From: Parvibaculum indicum
GTDB lineage: Bacteria > Pseudomonadota > Alphaproteobacteria > Parvibaculales > Parvibaculaceae
Assembly: GCF_011762095.1 (NCBI RefSeq)
Contig: NZ_JAASQO010000001.1
Coordinates: forward strand, 124,001 to 188,000
DNA length: 64,000 bases
Reading direction: 5' to 3'
Part shown: piece after piece, positions 51,437 to 59,884 of the stretch
Layout: each line of letters starts with the position of its first letter
How positions within the stretch are numbered: the stretch's first letter is position 1
The notes under the pieces: model-generated
What the model was told of the DNA's origin: nothing
What the model saw: the letters and a program-made list of their open reading frames with translations, nothing else
Database searches by the model: none
Made by a program: the position numbers and the translations under genes

Positions 51437-52387
51437 TTACAGGGGCCGGAGGTGGCGGTACAGGAGGTCGGCGCTCTGGCCTCTTTGCTCCATCTGCGCG
51501 AACACCCGCTCGTAGAGATCGGGCAATTGCAGCGGATTGAGGGCGAGCAGCTCGCGCTTGACGAAGGGGCAGCCCAGAGACATCAGCGTGTCGAAATAAT
51601 AGTGCTGCGCATTGAGCGCGTACCACGCGCCCTGCTTTCGCCCGCTGACGGTATCGCATTTCTTTTCCGCCGCGAGGAGCTCCGCCGGATAATAGGGCGT
51701 GACCGGAATATGCCGCTCGACGAACCACTGGCTGAGTTCCAGCTCGCCATAGCGGATGACATTCGCGCGGTGATCGTAGAAATCATATTGCCTGAAAAAC
51801 GCCCGCGCCGCCTCCACCGCGTCCCGCCCGGAAAAGAGCAGATGCGAGCTTTGCAGGTGATAGGCATGGTCGAAGGATTCCGTCGCGCCCCAAAGCCCCG
51901 GGCCGCTCTGTTGCAGGCGCTGGAAATAGTCGGAGGGGAAAAGCGGGCCGATCAGGCCGTCATTGCCGAGAAAGACGCGCTCCGCCGCCGACAGCTCGTC
52001 GCCGAAGAAGTGAAAGGCGTCCTTGTAGCCGCCGAAATCCCGTCCGAGATTCCGCCGCCAGACGACCGTCGCATCGCCGAGGGGCGCGCCCTCCCCGGCC
52101 AGTTTCGCGAAGACGGCATCGAAATCCGGCATCCGGCCGGCCGTGACGATGAGGACGGGCGAGAACCCGACCCCGGCCAGGGCGGCGGCCAGCGCGAAAG
52201 GCGTGAGGCGACCGTTGCCGCCGGGCCAGAAGGTGGAAATAAACGCGATCCGCGCGCCGATGGGCCCCCGGCGGATGAGTTTCAGCGACCCCGTAGTCGA
52301 GCGCCGGAACAGCCGGGCCTTCCGCCTGTCCGTCGTTTTTCCGTGCAGGAATGTATCGAGGCGGCGCCGCAGGCCTTTCTTTCCCAT
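51437..52387 (-). CDS. Rhamnan synthesis F-like protein
   Basis: A 316-residue protein resembling the RgpF domain family: 'RIAFISTFWPGGNGRLTPFA', 'WRRNLGRDFGGYKDAFHFFG' (the N-x-G-x-D-x-GGYKDA signature), 'VFLGNDGLIGPLFPSDYF' and 'GLWGATESFDHAYHLQSSHL'. Such proteins probably act as glycosyltransferases or are fused to them in cell-surface polysaccharide synthesis. Start ATG 52387 has GGAGA close upstream; ATG 52423 has none. It is not adjacent to other polysaccharide genes. The 324 bases between it and the helicase contain no gene that I can support. Confidence 0.78.
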   Translation of the reverse strand: MGKKGLRRRLDTFLHGKTTDRRKARLFRRSTTGSLKLIRRGPIGARIAFISTFWPGGNGRLTPFALAAALAGVGFSPVLIVTAGRMPDFDAVFAKLAGEGAPLGDATVVWRRNLGRDFGGYKDAFHFFGDELSAAERVFLGNDGLIGPLFPSDYFQRLQQSGPGLWGATESFDHAYHLQSSHLLFSGRDAVEAARAFFRQYDFYDHRANVIRYGELELSQWFVERHIPVTPYYPAELLAAEKKCDTVSGRKQGAWYALNAQHYYFDTLMSLGCPFVKRELLALNPLQLPDLYERVFAQMEQRGQSADLLYRHLRPL

Positions 52388-52711
52388 GTTCTCCAGTTCC
52401 ACGCGATGGCCCTCAGCCAGCATCGCGACCGACCGCCGACTCAGAATCTATCTTCGCTCAAGGGTAGCAGTCCGGAATCGAGAAGACATGCCGGATATTC
52501 CCGGAATGGCGCGCGTGAGCGGGCGTCATGGGGCCCGCGGCACGGGCTGCCGCAACGGCACCGGGCCGTTCCGGCGACACCTTCGGGGGCCTCGCCCCTA
52601 TACAAAAGCCCCGCAAACCTCTAGGAACAGCGGCTCGCCCCGCCCCCCGCGCGCGCCCTGGCCTGAAAAGGCGGCCGCGCCCGGCGGGCACCCCGTTCCG
52701 AAAGACCCGAC

Positions 52712-54721
52712 ATGACGAATTTCGAGGGGATTTTTCCCCCGCTTGCCGCCGCTTTGGAAAAGCGCGGCTATGAAACGCTTACCCCCGTGCAGCAGGCCGT
52801 GCTGGCGCCCGAGATGGCGGATGCCGATGCGCTCGTCTCCGCCCAGACCGGCTCCGGCAAGACGGTGGCCTTCGGCCTGACGCTGGCACCGACCCTGCTG
52901 GGCGACGAGCACTATTTCCCGCGCGCAGGCGCACCGCTGGCACTCGCCATCGCGCCGACGCGCGAACTGGCGCTGCAGGTGAAGCGCGAACTGGACTGGC
53001 TTTACGAGCCGACGGGTGCCGCCATCGCCTCCTGCGTGGGCGGCATGGATATGCGGACCGAGCGGCGGGCGCTGGAACGCGGCGCTCATATCGTGGTCGG
53101 TACGCCGGGGCGGCTGCGCGATCATATCGAACGCCATTCGCTCGACATGTCCGCCCTTCGCGCCGTGGTGCTCGACGAGGCGGACGAGATGCTCGATCTC
53201 GGCTTCCGCGAAGACCTGGAATTCATCCTGGGCAGCGCGCCGGAAACGCGCCGTACCCTGATGTTTTCCGCGACCGTGCCGCGCGCCATCGCGACGCTGG
53301 CGAAAAACTATCAGCGCGACGCAGTGCGTATCACCACGACCGCCGAGCGCGAACAGCATGCCGATATCGACTATCAGGCGATGACGGTCGCGCCGCATGA
53401 CCGCGAACACGCCATCATCAATGTGCTGCGCTTTCACGAGGCGCGCAATGCGCTCGTCTTCTGTTCGACGCGCGCGGCGGTGAACCATCTGACGGCGCGG
53501 CTCAACAATCGCGGCTTTTCGGTGGTGGCGCTGTCGGGCGAGCTGAGCCAGAGCGAGCGGACGCACGCATTGCAGGCCATGCGCGACGGGCGCGCCCGCG
53601 TCTGCGTCGCGACCGATGTCGCCGCGCGCGGCATCGACCTGCCGGGGCTGGAACTCGTGATCCATGCCGACCTGCCGACCAATCCCGAAACGCTGCTGCA
53701 CCGCTCCGGCCGGACGGGCCGCGCGGGCCGCAAGGGCGTCTCCGCGCTCATCGTGCCGGTGAATGCGCGGCGGCGCGCCGAACGCCTGTTGCGCATGGCG
53801 AAAATCAATGCCGACTGGACGCCGCCGCCTTCCGCGCAGGCCGTGATGGAACGCGACAATGACCGCCTGCTCGCCCATCCGCTGCTCGCCGAACCGGTGA
53901 GCGAGGAGGAGCGCGCCATGGTGGAGGCGCTGCTGGAAAAGCATGGCGCCGAAGGGCTCGCCGCCGGCTTCATGCGGCTGGCGCGCGAAGGCAAATCCGC
54001 GCCGGAAGACGTGCAGCCGATCGCCGAGCGGCCCGAACGCGGCGAGCGCCGGGAGCCGCGCGAGAAGAAGGAACGCCAGCCCTTCGGCGAGGCGGTGTGG
54101 TTCCGCCTGTCGGTGGGCCGCAAGCAGAATGCCGAACCGCGCTGGCTCCTGCCGATGATCTGCCGCGCAGGCGATCTGACGAAGCGCGATATCGGCGCGA
54201 TCCGCATTCAGGCCGACGAGACCCATGTGGAAGTCGCCACCGGCGCGGCGGACGCCTTCCTCGCCGGGCTCGGCGACAACATGACGCTCGAAAAGAGCAT
54301 CCGCGTCTCGCGCCTCGACGAGGACGCGCCGGAAGCCCCCTCGCATGAAGGGCGGCATCACGAACCGCCGCGCAATGCGCCGCCGCCGAAGAAGCCCAAA
54401 AAGAAATCGACGAAGAAATATGCGGGCAAGCCCGAGGCGACGCATCGCGCAAGGCCGAAGCCGCCCGAAGGCGCCGTCGCGCCGAAGGCGAACCCCTTTG
54501 CCGGCTATGCGGACGAGGCCAGCGGCACAGGCGCAGCACCTGCGAAACCGAAGGGCAAGAAGAAACCCGGCCCCAGAAAGCCGGGCGGCTTCAAGGGCAA
54601 GGCCGGCGGCCCGTCGAAGGCGGCGAAGGCGAAGTTCGGCAAATCGAATTTTGCCAAGGCCAATACCGGAAACAAGGCCGCAAAGGGAAAGCCCAAAGGG
54701 AAGCCGCAAAAGAAGGGGTGA
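52712..54721 (+). CDS. DEAD-box ATP-dependent RNA helicase with DbpA-like C-terminal domain
   Basis: A 669-residue RNA helicase. Motifs in order: Q-motif region 'YETLTPVQQAVLAPEM', motif I 'AQTGSGKTVAFGL', Ia 'PTRELALQ', 'GTPGRL', II 'VVLDEADEMLDLGF', III 'SAT', V 'VATDVAARGIDLPGL', VI 'HRSGRTGRAGRKG'. A DbpA/CsdA-type RNA-binding domain follows, residues about 465-545 ('WFRLSVGRKQNAEPRWLLP'). The last 120 residues are a Lys/Pro/Ala-rich low-complexity tail. Roles in ribosome assembly or mRNA turnover at low temperature are usual; not specific here. Confidence 0.93.
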   Translation: MTNFEGIFPPLAAALEKRGYETLTPVQQAVLAPEMADADALVSAQTGSGKTVAFGLTLAPTLLGDEHYFPRAGAPLALAIAPTRELALQVKRELDWLYEPTGAAIASCVGGMDMRTERRALERGAHIVVGTPGRLRDHIERHSLDMSALRAVVLDEADEMLDLGFREDLEFILGSAPETRRTLMFSATVPRAIATLAKNYQRDAVRITTTAEREQHADIDYQAMTVAPHDREHAIINVLRFHEARNALVFCSTRAAVNHLTARLNNRGFSVVALSGELSQSERTHALQAMRDGRARVCVATDVAARGIDLPGLELVIHADLPTNPETLLHRSGRTGRAGRKGVSALIVPVNARRRAERLLRMAKINADWTPPPSAQAVMERDNDRLLAHPLLAEPVSEEERAMVEALLEKHGAEGLAAGFMRLAREGKSAPEDVQPIAERPERGERREPREKKERQPFGEAVWFRLSVGRKQNAEPRWLLPMICRAGDLTKRDIGAIRIQADETHVEVATGAADAFLAGLGDNMTLEKSIRVSRLDEDAPEAPSHEGRHHEPPRNAPPPKKPKKKSTKKYAGKPEATHRARPKPPEGAVAPKANPFAGYADEASGTGAAPAKPKGKKKPGPRKPGGFKGKAGGPSKAAKAKFGKSNFAKANTGNKAAKGKPKGKPQKKG

Positions 54722-54738
54722 GGCATTCCTCTTCATGT

Positions 54739-54822
54739 GTCATCCCGGGGCTCGTCCCCGGGATCCACTCCCCTCCGGTCGCCGCAATGCCAATGGGTCC
54801 CGGCAACAAGTGCCGGGACGAC
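54739..54822. repeat. Family C repeat, copy
   Basis: GTCATCCCGGGGCTCGTCCC then GGGATCC on the left; GGGTCCCGGCAACAAGTGCC then GGGACGAC on the right. Sits between the convergent helicase and Sir2 genes, as family A does elsewhere. Confidence 0.85.
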
Positions 54823-54833
54823 GGCATCCCTTG

Positions 54834-55574
54834 TTACATATTCAGCATCGCGACGGGACCGAGCGTGGCGCCGATCTCGTCGTTGATGACGAGATCCGCG
54901 ATCTCGTCGAGCTCGGTCGGATCGCGATTGATAATGACGAGCCGCGCGCCGTTCCGTTTGGCGAGGATCGGAAAGCCCGCCGCCGGATAGACCTGCAGCG
55001 ACGAACCGATGGCGATGAAGAGATCGCAGAGAAGCGTCGCCTCATGCGCGCGCTCCATCTCCGCCTCCGGCATGGCCTGGCCGAAGGAAATCGTCGCCGT
55101 CTTCACATAGCCGCCGCAGGAGACGCAGAGCGGCGCCTCGCCCGTTTCCTCGAAGGCGGCGCGCAACGGTTCAAGCTCGTAGCGCTCGCGGCAGTCGAGG
55201 CATCTGGCATAGGTCGTGTTGCCGTGCAGCTCGATCACCTTGTCGTCGGGCACGCCGGAATCCTGATGCAGATTGTCGATATTCTGCGTGATGATGTGGC
55301 TGATGCGGCCCTCGTCGGCGAGCTTGGCGAGCGCCATATGGCCCTTGTTCGGCATGGCCTTTGCGAAGCTCTCATCCATGGCGAATTTCCGCCGCCAGGC
55401 TTCGCGCCGCATTTCGTCGGATGAGATGAAATCGTCGAAATAGATGGGCGCCATCTTCGTCCAGATGCCGCCGGGCGAGCGGAAATCGGGAATGCCCGAC
55501 TCCGTGCTGATGCCCGCGCCCGTGAAGGCCACAATGCGATGCGCCTCCGCTATGGCGCGCTTCAGCTCGTTCAT
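54834..55574 (-). CDS. NAD-dependent protein deacylase, Sir2 family
   Basis: A 246-residue sirtuin. NAD-binding 'VAFTGAGISTESGIPDFRS', catalytic region 'ITQNIDNLHQDSGVPDDKVI' and 'ELHGNTTYARC' with the His, four zinc cysteines in 'CLDCRERY' and 'CVSCGGYVK', and the C-terminal 'GSSLQVYPAAGFP'. It removes acetyl or related acyl groups from lysines, yielding O-acyl-ADP-ribose and nicotinamide. I start it at ATG 55574 behind AAGGGA. The Tyr-x-x-Arg marker of desuccinylases is not evident, so deacetylation is more likely. Confidence 0.92.
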   Translation of the reverse strand: MNELKRAIAEAHRIVAFTGAGISTESGIPDFRSPGGIWTKMAPIYFDDFISSDEMRREAWRRKFAMDESFAKAMPNKGHMALAKLADEGRISHIITQNIDNLHQDSGVPDDKVIELHGNTTYARCLDCRERYELEPLRAAFEETGEAPLCVSCGGYVKTATISFGQAMPEAEMERAHEATLLCDLFIAIGSSLQVYPAAGFPILAKRNGARLVIINRDPTELDEIADLVINDEIGATLGPVAMLNM

Positions 55575-55657
55575 GTTCGTTCCCTTTGACTTTCGCGTAT
55601 CGACGTGAATCATGCGGGCTCAGGAACCGAATTTCAATGCAGGGCCTATTTCCGGCC

Positions 55658-55742
55658 GTCATGGCCCGGCTTGTCCGGGCCATCCACGTCTTCCTTCGTT
55701 GCCGCCAAGACGTGGATGCCCCGCATGAAGCGGGGCATGACG
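55658..55742. repeat. Family C-like repeat, variant
   Basis: GTCATGGCCCGGCTTGTCC and GGGCCATCCACGTC on the left, GACGTGGATGCCCCGCATG and CGGGGCATGACG on the right. Same two-hairpin design with a different core (ATGGCCCGG). It lies in the 197-base gap between the Sir2 and glyoxalase genes. Confidence 0.85.
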
Positions 55743-55771
55743 AAACAGGGAAAAGCCAACGGAGAACCGCT

Positions 55772-56191
55772 ATGAAATACCTGCACACCATGGTGCGCGT
55801 CAGCGACCTCGACGCTTCGCTGGATTTCTACGTGAACAAGCTGGGGCTGGAGAATATCGGCCGCTTCGACATCGAAGAGGGCCGCTTCACGCTGGTGTTC
55901 CTCGCCGCGCCCGGCCAGAAGGAAGCCCAGGTCGAACTCACCTGGAACTGGGACCCGGAAGAACTCGGCGAAGGCCGCAATTTCGGCCATCTCGCCTATC
56001 AGGTGGAAAATATCTACGAGACCTGCCGGAAGCTCGCCGATGCGGGTGTCACCATCAACCGCCCGCCCCGCGACGGCCGCATGGCCTTCGTGCGCTCGCC
56101 CGACAATGTCTCCATCGAATTGCTGCAGGAAGGCGCGCCGCTACCGCCGCAGGAGCCCTGGGCCTCGATGGAAAATACCGGCCACTGGTAA
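55772..56191 (+). CDS. gloA: Lactoylglutathione lyase (glyoxalase I)
   Basis: A 139-residue VOC-fold metalloenzyme converting the methylglyoxal-glutathione hemithioacetal to S-lactoylglutathione. The four metal ligands fit: His5 in 'MKYLHTMVRVSDLD', Glu in 'VELTWNW', His in 'NFGHLAYQVENIYE' and Glu in 'VSIELLQEG'. The length matches nickel-type bacterial GloA. ATG 55772 has GGAG upstream. Detoxification role follows from the family. Confidence 0.92.
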   Translation: MKYLHTMVRVSDLDASLDFYVNKLGLENIGRFDIEEGRFTLVFLAAPGQKEAQVELTWNWDPEELGEGRNFGHLAYQVENIYETCRKLADAGVTINRPPRDGRMAFVRSPDNVSIELLQEGAPLPPQEPWASMENTGHW

Positions 56192-56242
56192 ACCGGGACG
56201 ACCGGTCTCCCGGCACCCGCCCCCGGAGAGCGCCGACGCGCG

Positions 56243-57055
56243 TCAGACGTCCCGGGCCATCAGTTCGATGACATTGGCGGTGTCGGTGAATTCCGCTGGC
56301 TTCGTGCCCTCGGCCAGTTCGCCGCGCAGATAGTACCAGCCGACCGCACCGACGATTTTTCCGTCCCGGTCATAGAAGGGCGCGGCATTGGAATCGATGT
56401 TGAGCGACCGCTCGGTGATCTCGTTCTTGAGCACGATCTTCTCGTCGCGCACCGTCTCGCCGCGCAGGGCCCGCGGGATGACACGGCGCTGCCGCGTCAG
56501 CGGGGTCACGCCGTCCGCCTCGAACAGGCCGACCGCGGAGGCGAACTCGCCCGGCGTCCCCCGTTCCATCAGATCGCCGACGAAACGCCGCGCGAACCGG
56601 TTCACATAGACGGGCCGGTTGTCGGTATCCATCACCACGATGCCGACGGAGAGACCGTTGAGCGCGGTCATCATCATCGCCCGCATCTCGTCCTTTTCCG
56701 CTTCAGCCTCGCGCAGGCGGTAGAGATTGGAGAGTTCGACGGTCACGTCGCGGATGCGGACCACCCAGTAGCGCTCGCCCCGTTTCACGGAGAGCTTGCA
56801 GGCCGCCATGCCGAGCGCGACGTCGCACTCCGTCACCGCCTCGCCGCTTTCCATGGCGCTCGTCACCAGACGGCAGAAATGCGCGAGCCCGCCCGAACAG
56901 ACATCGGAGAGCGGCCGGCCCTCCAGATGGGGATCGCCCGGCGAGACGAGCCGCCGCGCATTGTCGTTGACCGCAACGATCCGGCGCTCGGCGGACAGCA
57001 CAAGCGTCGCATGGTCCGCCGTCGCCAGCAGATCCTGAAGAATGATATCCGGCAC
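56243..57055 (-). CDS. PAS-domain sensory protein without output domain
   Basis: A protein of about 270 residues with two PAS domains: 'LLATADHATLVLSAERRIVA' and 'ALNGLSVGIVVMDTDNRPVY' begin them. A third PAS-like strand set ends the protein ('FYDRDGKIVGAVGWYYLRG'). There is no kinase, GGDEF, EAL or HTH domain, so signalling must occur through a partner. Several GTG starts are possible; GTG 57055 has an AAGGTGA site in front, while GTG 57091 would add 12 residues. The 357 bases upstream (57056-57412) are AT-rich and show no gene. Confidence 0.7.
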   Translation of the reverse strand: MPDIILQDLLATADHATLVLSAERRIVAVNDNARRLVSPGDPHLEGRPLSDVCSGGLAHFCRLVTSAMESGEAVTECDVALGMAACKLSVKRGERYWVVRIRDVTVELSNLYRLREAEAEKDEMRAMMMTALNGLSVGIVVMDTDNRPVYVNRFARRFVGDLMERGTPGEFASAVGLFEADGVTPLTRQRRVIPRALRGETVRDEKIVLKNEITERSLNIDSNAAPFYDRDGKIVGAVGWYYLRGELAEGTKPAEFTDTANVIELMARDV

Positions 57056-57412
57056 TTCAGTCACCTTTTCGACCCAAATTCCAACGGACACCCTGATTCA
57101 GAATTATGGGACCGGCTTACGGTTTTATTAAAACTCGGACCGTTCTCCTTTTGAAACATCTTGATCGCCATCGCCGTAACCATATTATTTTACGGCAATA
57201 CGATTGTTATACTTTGAGTTATTTCTTCTAATAAAACAAATTCAAGAAAAGGCCGCGTGAGGGCATCTTTTCCAAATCCTGCGCCGTAATGATCTGCCGC
57301 CATTACAGGCAGACGAAATAGGGCCAAATTAATTGCAGATAACGCACACATCCGCCGTTTTCCGGCCCGGCCGGGGCTTTGTTGCGTCAATGAAAGAGAA
57401 TGGCGCCGCCCG

Positions 57413-57720
57413 TCAGGGAGCGGCGCCGCCGCCCTTCCCCGCCCCGTCTTCGGGAAAGATGCGCGGGTCCGGCCGCCCGGTGATGAGCCGTGCACGGCGC
57501 TGATAGGTGACGTATTCCCACGCCCAGCTGAAGGCGACCGCGATGCGGTTGCTACCTGATAGAGCAGCGGCTGGAAACAGGGATAGCTCTGCCGGTCGAT
57601 AAGCGTGACGTCGACGGGCGCATCCGCCAGCCCGCTCGCCGCCTCGAGCCCGCCGAACCCGCCGCCCACGATGACGACGCGCGGACGGTTTCCGGTCCGA
57701 GGCCCGTGAGGGTTTTCCAT
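57413..57720 (-). pseudogene. Remnant of type II NADH dehydrogenase (ndh) with internal deletion
   Basis: The first 55 codons read as an NDH-2 N-terminus: FAD Rossmann '[17 protein letters not shown]', then '[11 protein letters not shown]'. Immediately after this (about 57545) the matching sequence continues in another frame with the NDH-2 C-terminus '[20 protein letters not shown]' and RLITG. About 1 kb of the middle (second Rossmann and quinone regions) is lost and the frame is shifted, so no active enzyme can be made. A 176-residue frame reading through the N-terminal part is an artefact of the deletion. Confidence 0.85.
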
Positions 57721-57807
57721 CGAAACGCTCCCTGCTGTCTCCGGCGTCCGGCATTGGACGCCCCGGACGAAACGGGTGCAATATAGCGGCGGGTCCCCGG
57801 CGAGAGG

Positions 57808-58707
57808 TCAGCCCAGTCTCCGGCGCGCGAACGCCACGATACGGGCAATCGCCTCGCGGGCTTCCGGCAGCATGTCGGCATTGAGCTGCCAGACATGCCA
57901 GACCTTGGGCCAGACCTCGATCGTGGTCTCCACCCCCGCCTTTTGCAGCGCATCGGCCATCTGGGTGCTGTCGTCGCGCAGCAGCTCCTTCTGGCCGACC
58001 TGGATGAAGGTCGGCGCCAGACCGGCCAGATCGCCGAAGAGCGGCGAGAGGAAGGGATTCTTTTCGTCGCCGCCCGGACAATAGGCCGCCTCCAGGCTGT
58101 CCATCATCTCGGCCACGAACAGCGCGTCGGCCTCGGCGTTTTCCTGCCGCGACGCGCCGCTGCCGGTCATGTCCGTCGCGGGCGAGAGGCAGACAAGGCC
58201 GGCAGGCTGCGGCAGCCCCTCCGCCTTGAGGCGCAAGGCCAGCGTCAGGGTGAGGTTGCCGCCCGCGCTGTCGCCGCCGACCAGAATGGCCGAGGGCGCG
58301 ATGCCCATATCGAGCAGCGCCTTGTAGGCGGTCACGCAATCGTCCAGCCCGGCGGGATATTTATGCTCCGGCGCGAGGCGGTAATCGATCGCATAGACGG
58401 GGATGTTGATGTCCCGGGCGAAACGCCAGGTCAGCGGGCGATGGGTGAGCGGCGAGCCGCCCACGAAGCCGCCGCCATGAATATAGAGAAAGGCCGCGTC
58501 CTGGCGCGGTTCCGCCGAGGTGAGCTTTTCGGCCGGTACGCCGCCCAGCGAGAGCGGCGTGGCCTCGATCTCCTTCGGCAGTTTGGAGACGCGCGGTTCC
58601 ATCTGCTTCATGATCGGCCGCAGAAGCTGGACGTCCGGATTCTTCCTGAATTTCCCCTTCACCTGCCAGCGAAGCAGCCACTCGATCAGCGGGCGCTGGA
58701 TACTCAT
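57808..58707 (-). CDS. Alpha/beta hydrolase, hormone-sensitive-lipase type esterase
   Basis: A 299-residue esterase/lipase of family IV. The oxyanion-hole motif 'FLYIHGGGFVGGSPLTH' (HGGG) and the nucleophile 'VGGDSAGGNLTLTLALR' (GDSAGG) are clear, and the C-terminal His is in 'VWPKVWHVWQLN'. ATG 58707 follows AGGGGAG. It would hydrolyse short acyl esters in the cytosol. The ndh remnant lies just downstream. Confidence 0.9.
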   Translation of the reverse strand: MSIQRPLIEWLLRWQVKGKFRKNPDVQLLRPIMKQMEPRVSKLPKEIEATPLSLGGVPAEKLTSAEPRQDAAFLYIHGGGFVGGSPLTHRPLTWRFARDINIPVYAIDYRLAPEHKYPAGLDDCVTAYKALLDMGIAPSAILVGGDSAGGNLTLTLALRLKAEGLPQPAGLVCLSPATDMTGSGASRQENAEADALFVAEMMDSLEAAYCPGGDEKNPFLSPLFGDLAGLAPTFIQVGQKELLRDDSTQMADALQKAGVETTIEVWPKVWHVWQLNADMLPEAREAIARIVAFARRRLG

Positions 58708-58818
58708 GAATCTTGTCTCCCCTCTCGAAATGCAGTGGCGGGCATTATCGAGATGCGAAGCCCCGGGGGCCACCCCTATTTCGTAAGGGAATGTGGGCGG
58801 CCCGGCGCGCCGAGTGGC

Positions 58819-59595
58819 CTACTCGGCCACGACCAGTGCCGCTCTGGCCACGCCGGTATTGCCGTTGGCCTTGTCATAGGCATAGACGACGAGTTCGTAG
58901 CGGCCGGGCTTAGGCGTCGCCAATTCGCCGGCGAACATGCTGGTCTCGCCGGCATAGGCGAGCGGGGTTTCGCCCGCTTTCTCGCCATCCTTGTAGAGAA
59001 GGCCTTTCACCTCATAGCCGTCGGCATCCCAGAGGCCGCCGGGGGTGATGGGGCAGCCGCACATCATCGTTACTTTGGCTTTGAGCGCGACGGGCTCGCC
59101 CGAGGCGGATGCGACGATGGGCGTGGCCGGGGCCTGAAGCTCCACGACGAAACCGGGAAGCTCCAGCACCCAGCCGTCGCCGCCGGTAAGATCGCGGCCC
59201 GGCACGACCCATTGCGTGGCGCTGGCGCTGTGCGCGGAGGCGGGATGTCCGAGCGGGCCATAGGCCTCCACCTCGATGAGGCGCGGCGCATCGAGATCGA
59301 GCGTGGCGGCGAATTTCGCCGCGCTGTCGTCGGCCATCGGCGCGCGGCGGTCGCCGCTTTCATGCATCAGGAGTTTCGTGTTGCCGGTGCCGCCTTCGGT
59401 GAGGCCCTGGGCCAGCACCTCGCCCGTTTCGGCATCGGAGAGCGTCACGCGCATGCCGCCCATGCTGGTGCCGATGAATTTCGCGTCCTTGCTGAGAACG
59501 CGGACGGTGATGTCCGTCGGCTCGGCCTGCGCCAGCGTGGCGCCGCCAAGGGCGAAGGAGAAAAGGGTCGCCGCCAGAAACCGTGTCGCGCGCAT
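58819..59595 (-). CDS. Secreted protein of unknown function with CGC motif
   Basis: Unrecognised. A 258-residue protein with a clear signal peptide (RFLAATLFSFALGGATLAQA then EP) and a beta-rich exported body. 'VTMMCGCPITPGGLWDADGY' contains a Cys-Gly-Cys-Pro motif that could bind metal or form a disulfide; the last domain ('TPKPGRYELVVYAYDKANG') looks like an immunoglobulin-type fold. ATG 59595 has GAGG seven to eight bases upstream; ATG 59610 is possible. No neighbour suggests a function. Confidence 0.68.
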   Translation of the reverse strand: MRATRFLAATLFSFALGGATLAQAEPTDITVRVLSKDAKFIGTSMGGMRVTLSDAETGEVLAQGLTEGGTGNTKLLMHESGDRRAPMADDSAAKFAATLDLDAPRLIEVEAYGPLGHPASAHSASATQWVVPGRDLTGGDGWVLELPGFVVELQAPATPIVASASGEPVALKAKVTMMCGCPITPGGLWDADGYEVKGLLYKDGEKAGETPLAYAGETSMFAGELATPKPGRYELVVYAYDKANGNTGVARAALVVAE

Positions 59596-59692
59596 CGCAT
59601 TGCCTCGCATCCGTGATGAAATTCACGGAATTAAAGCGTACTTAGCCGGAGCCCGGCTAGGGGAAGAGGCAAAGATTTCGGAGAAAAGCGAG

Positions 59693-59767
59693 TGGTACGC
59701 CCTAGGGGAGTCGAACCCCTCTTTCCAGAATGAAAATCTGGCGTCCTAACCGATAGACGAAGGGCGC
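59693..59767 (-). tRNA. tRNA-Glu (anticodon UUC), CCA encoded
   Basis: Minus-strand cloverleaf: acceptor GCGCCCT pairs with AGGGCGT, anticodon stem CCAGA/TCTGG around TTTTCAT (anticodon TTC), T arm GAGGG-GTTCGACT-CCCCT. Discriminator A and CCA (TGG at 59693-59695 on the plus strand). Confidence 0.95.
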
Positions 59768-59884
59768 ATACCTGCTCGCGGCATTGCAGCGGAAATCTGC
59801 AAGCGAGGCCGCCTTATACGGCTCCAGCGGACGGATTGCAAGCCCCGGAAAGCCCGGAAATACCTCGTTTTTCCGAGATTTCGC

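Noticed and set aside
57190-57720. A 176-residue protein starting with an NDH-2-like Rossmann motif.
   Set aside because: Only its first 55 residues are homologous; the rest is out of frame after a deletion. Annotated as a pseudogene.
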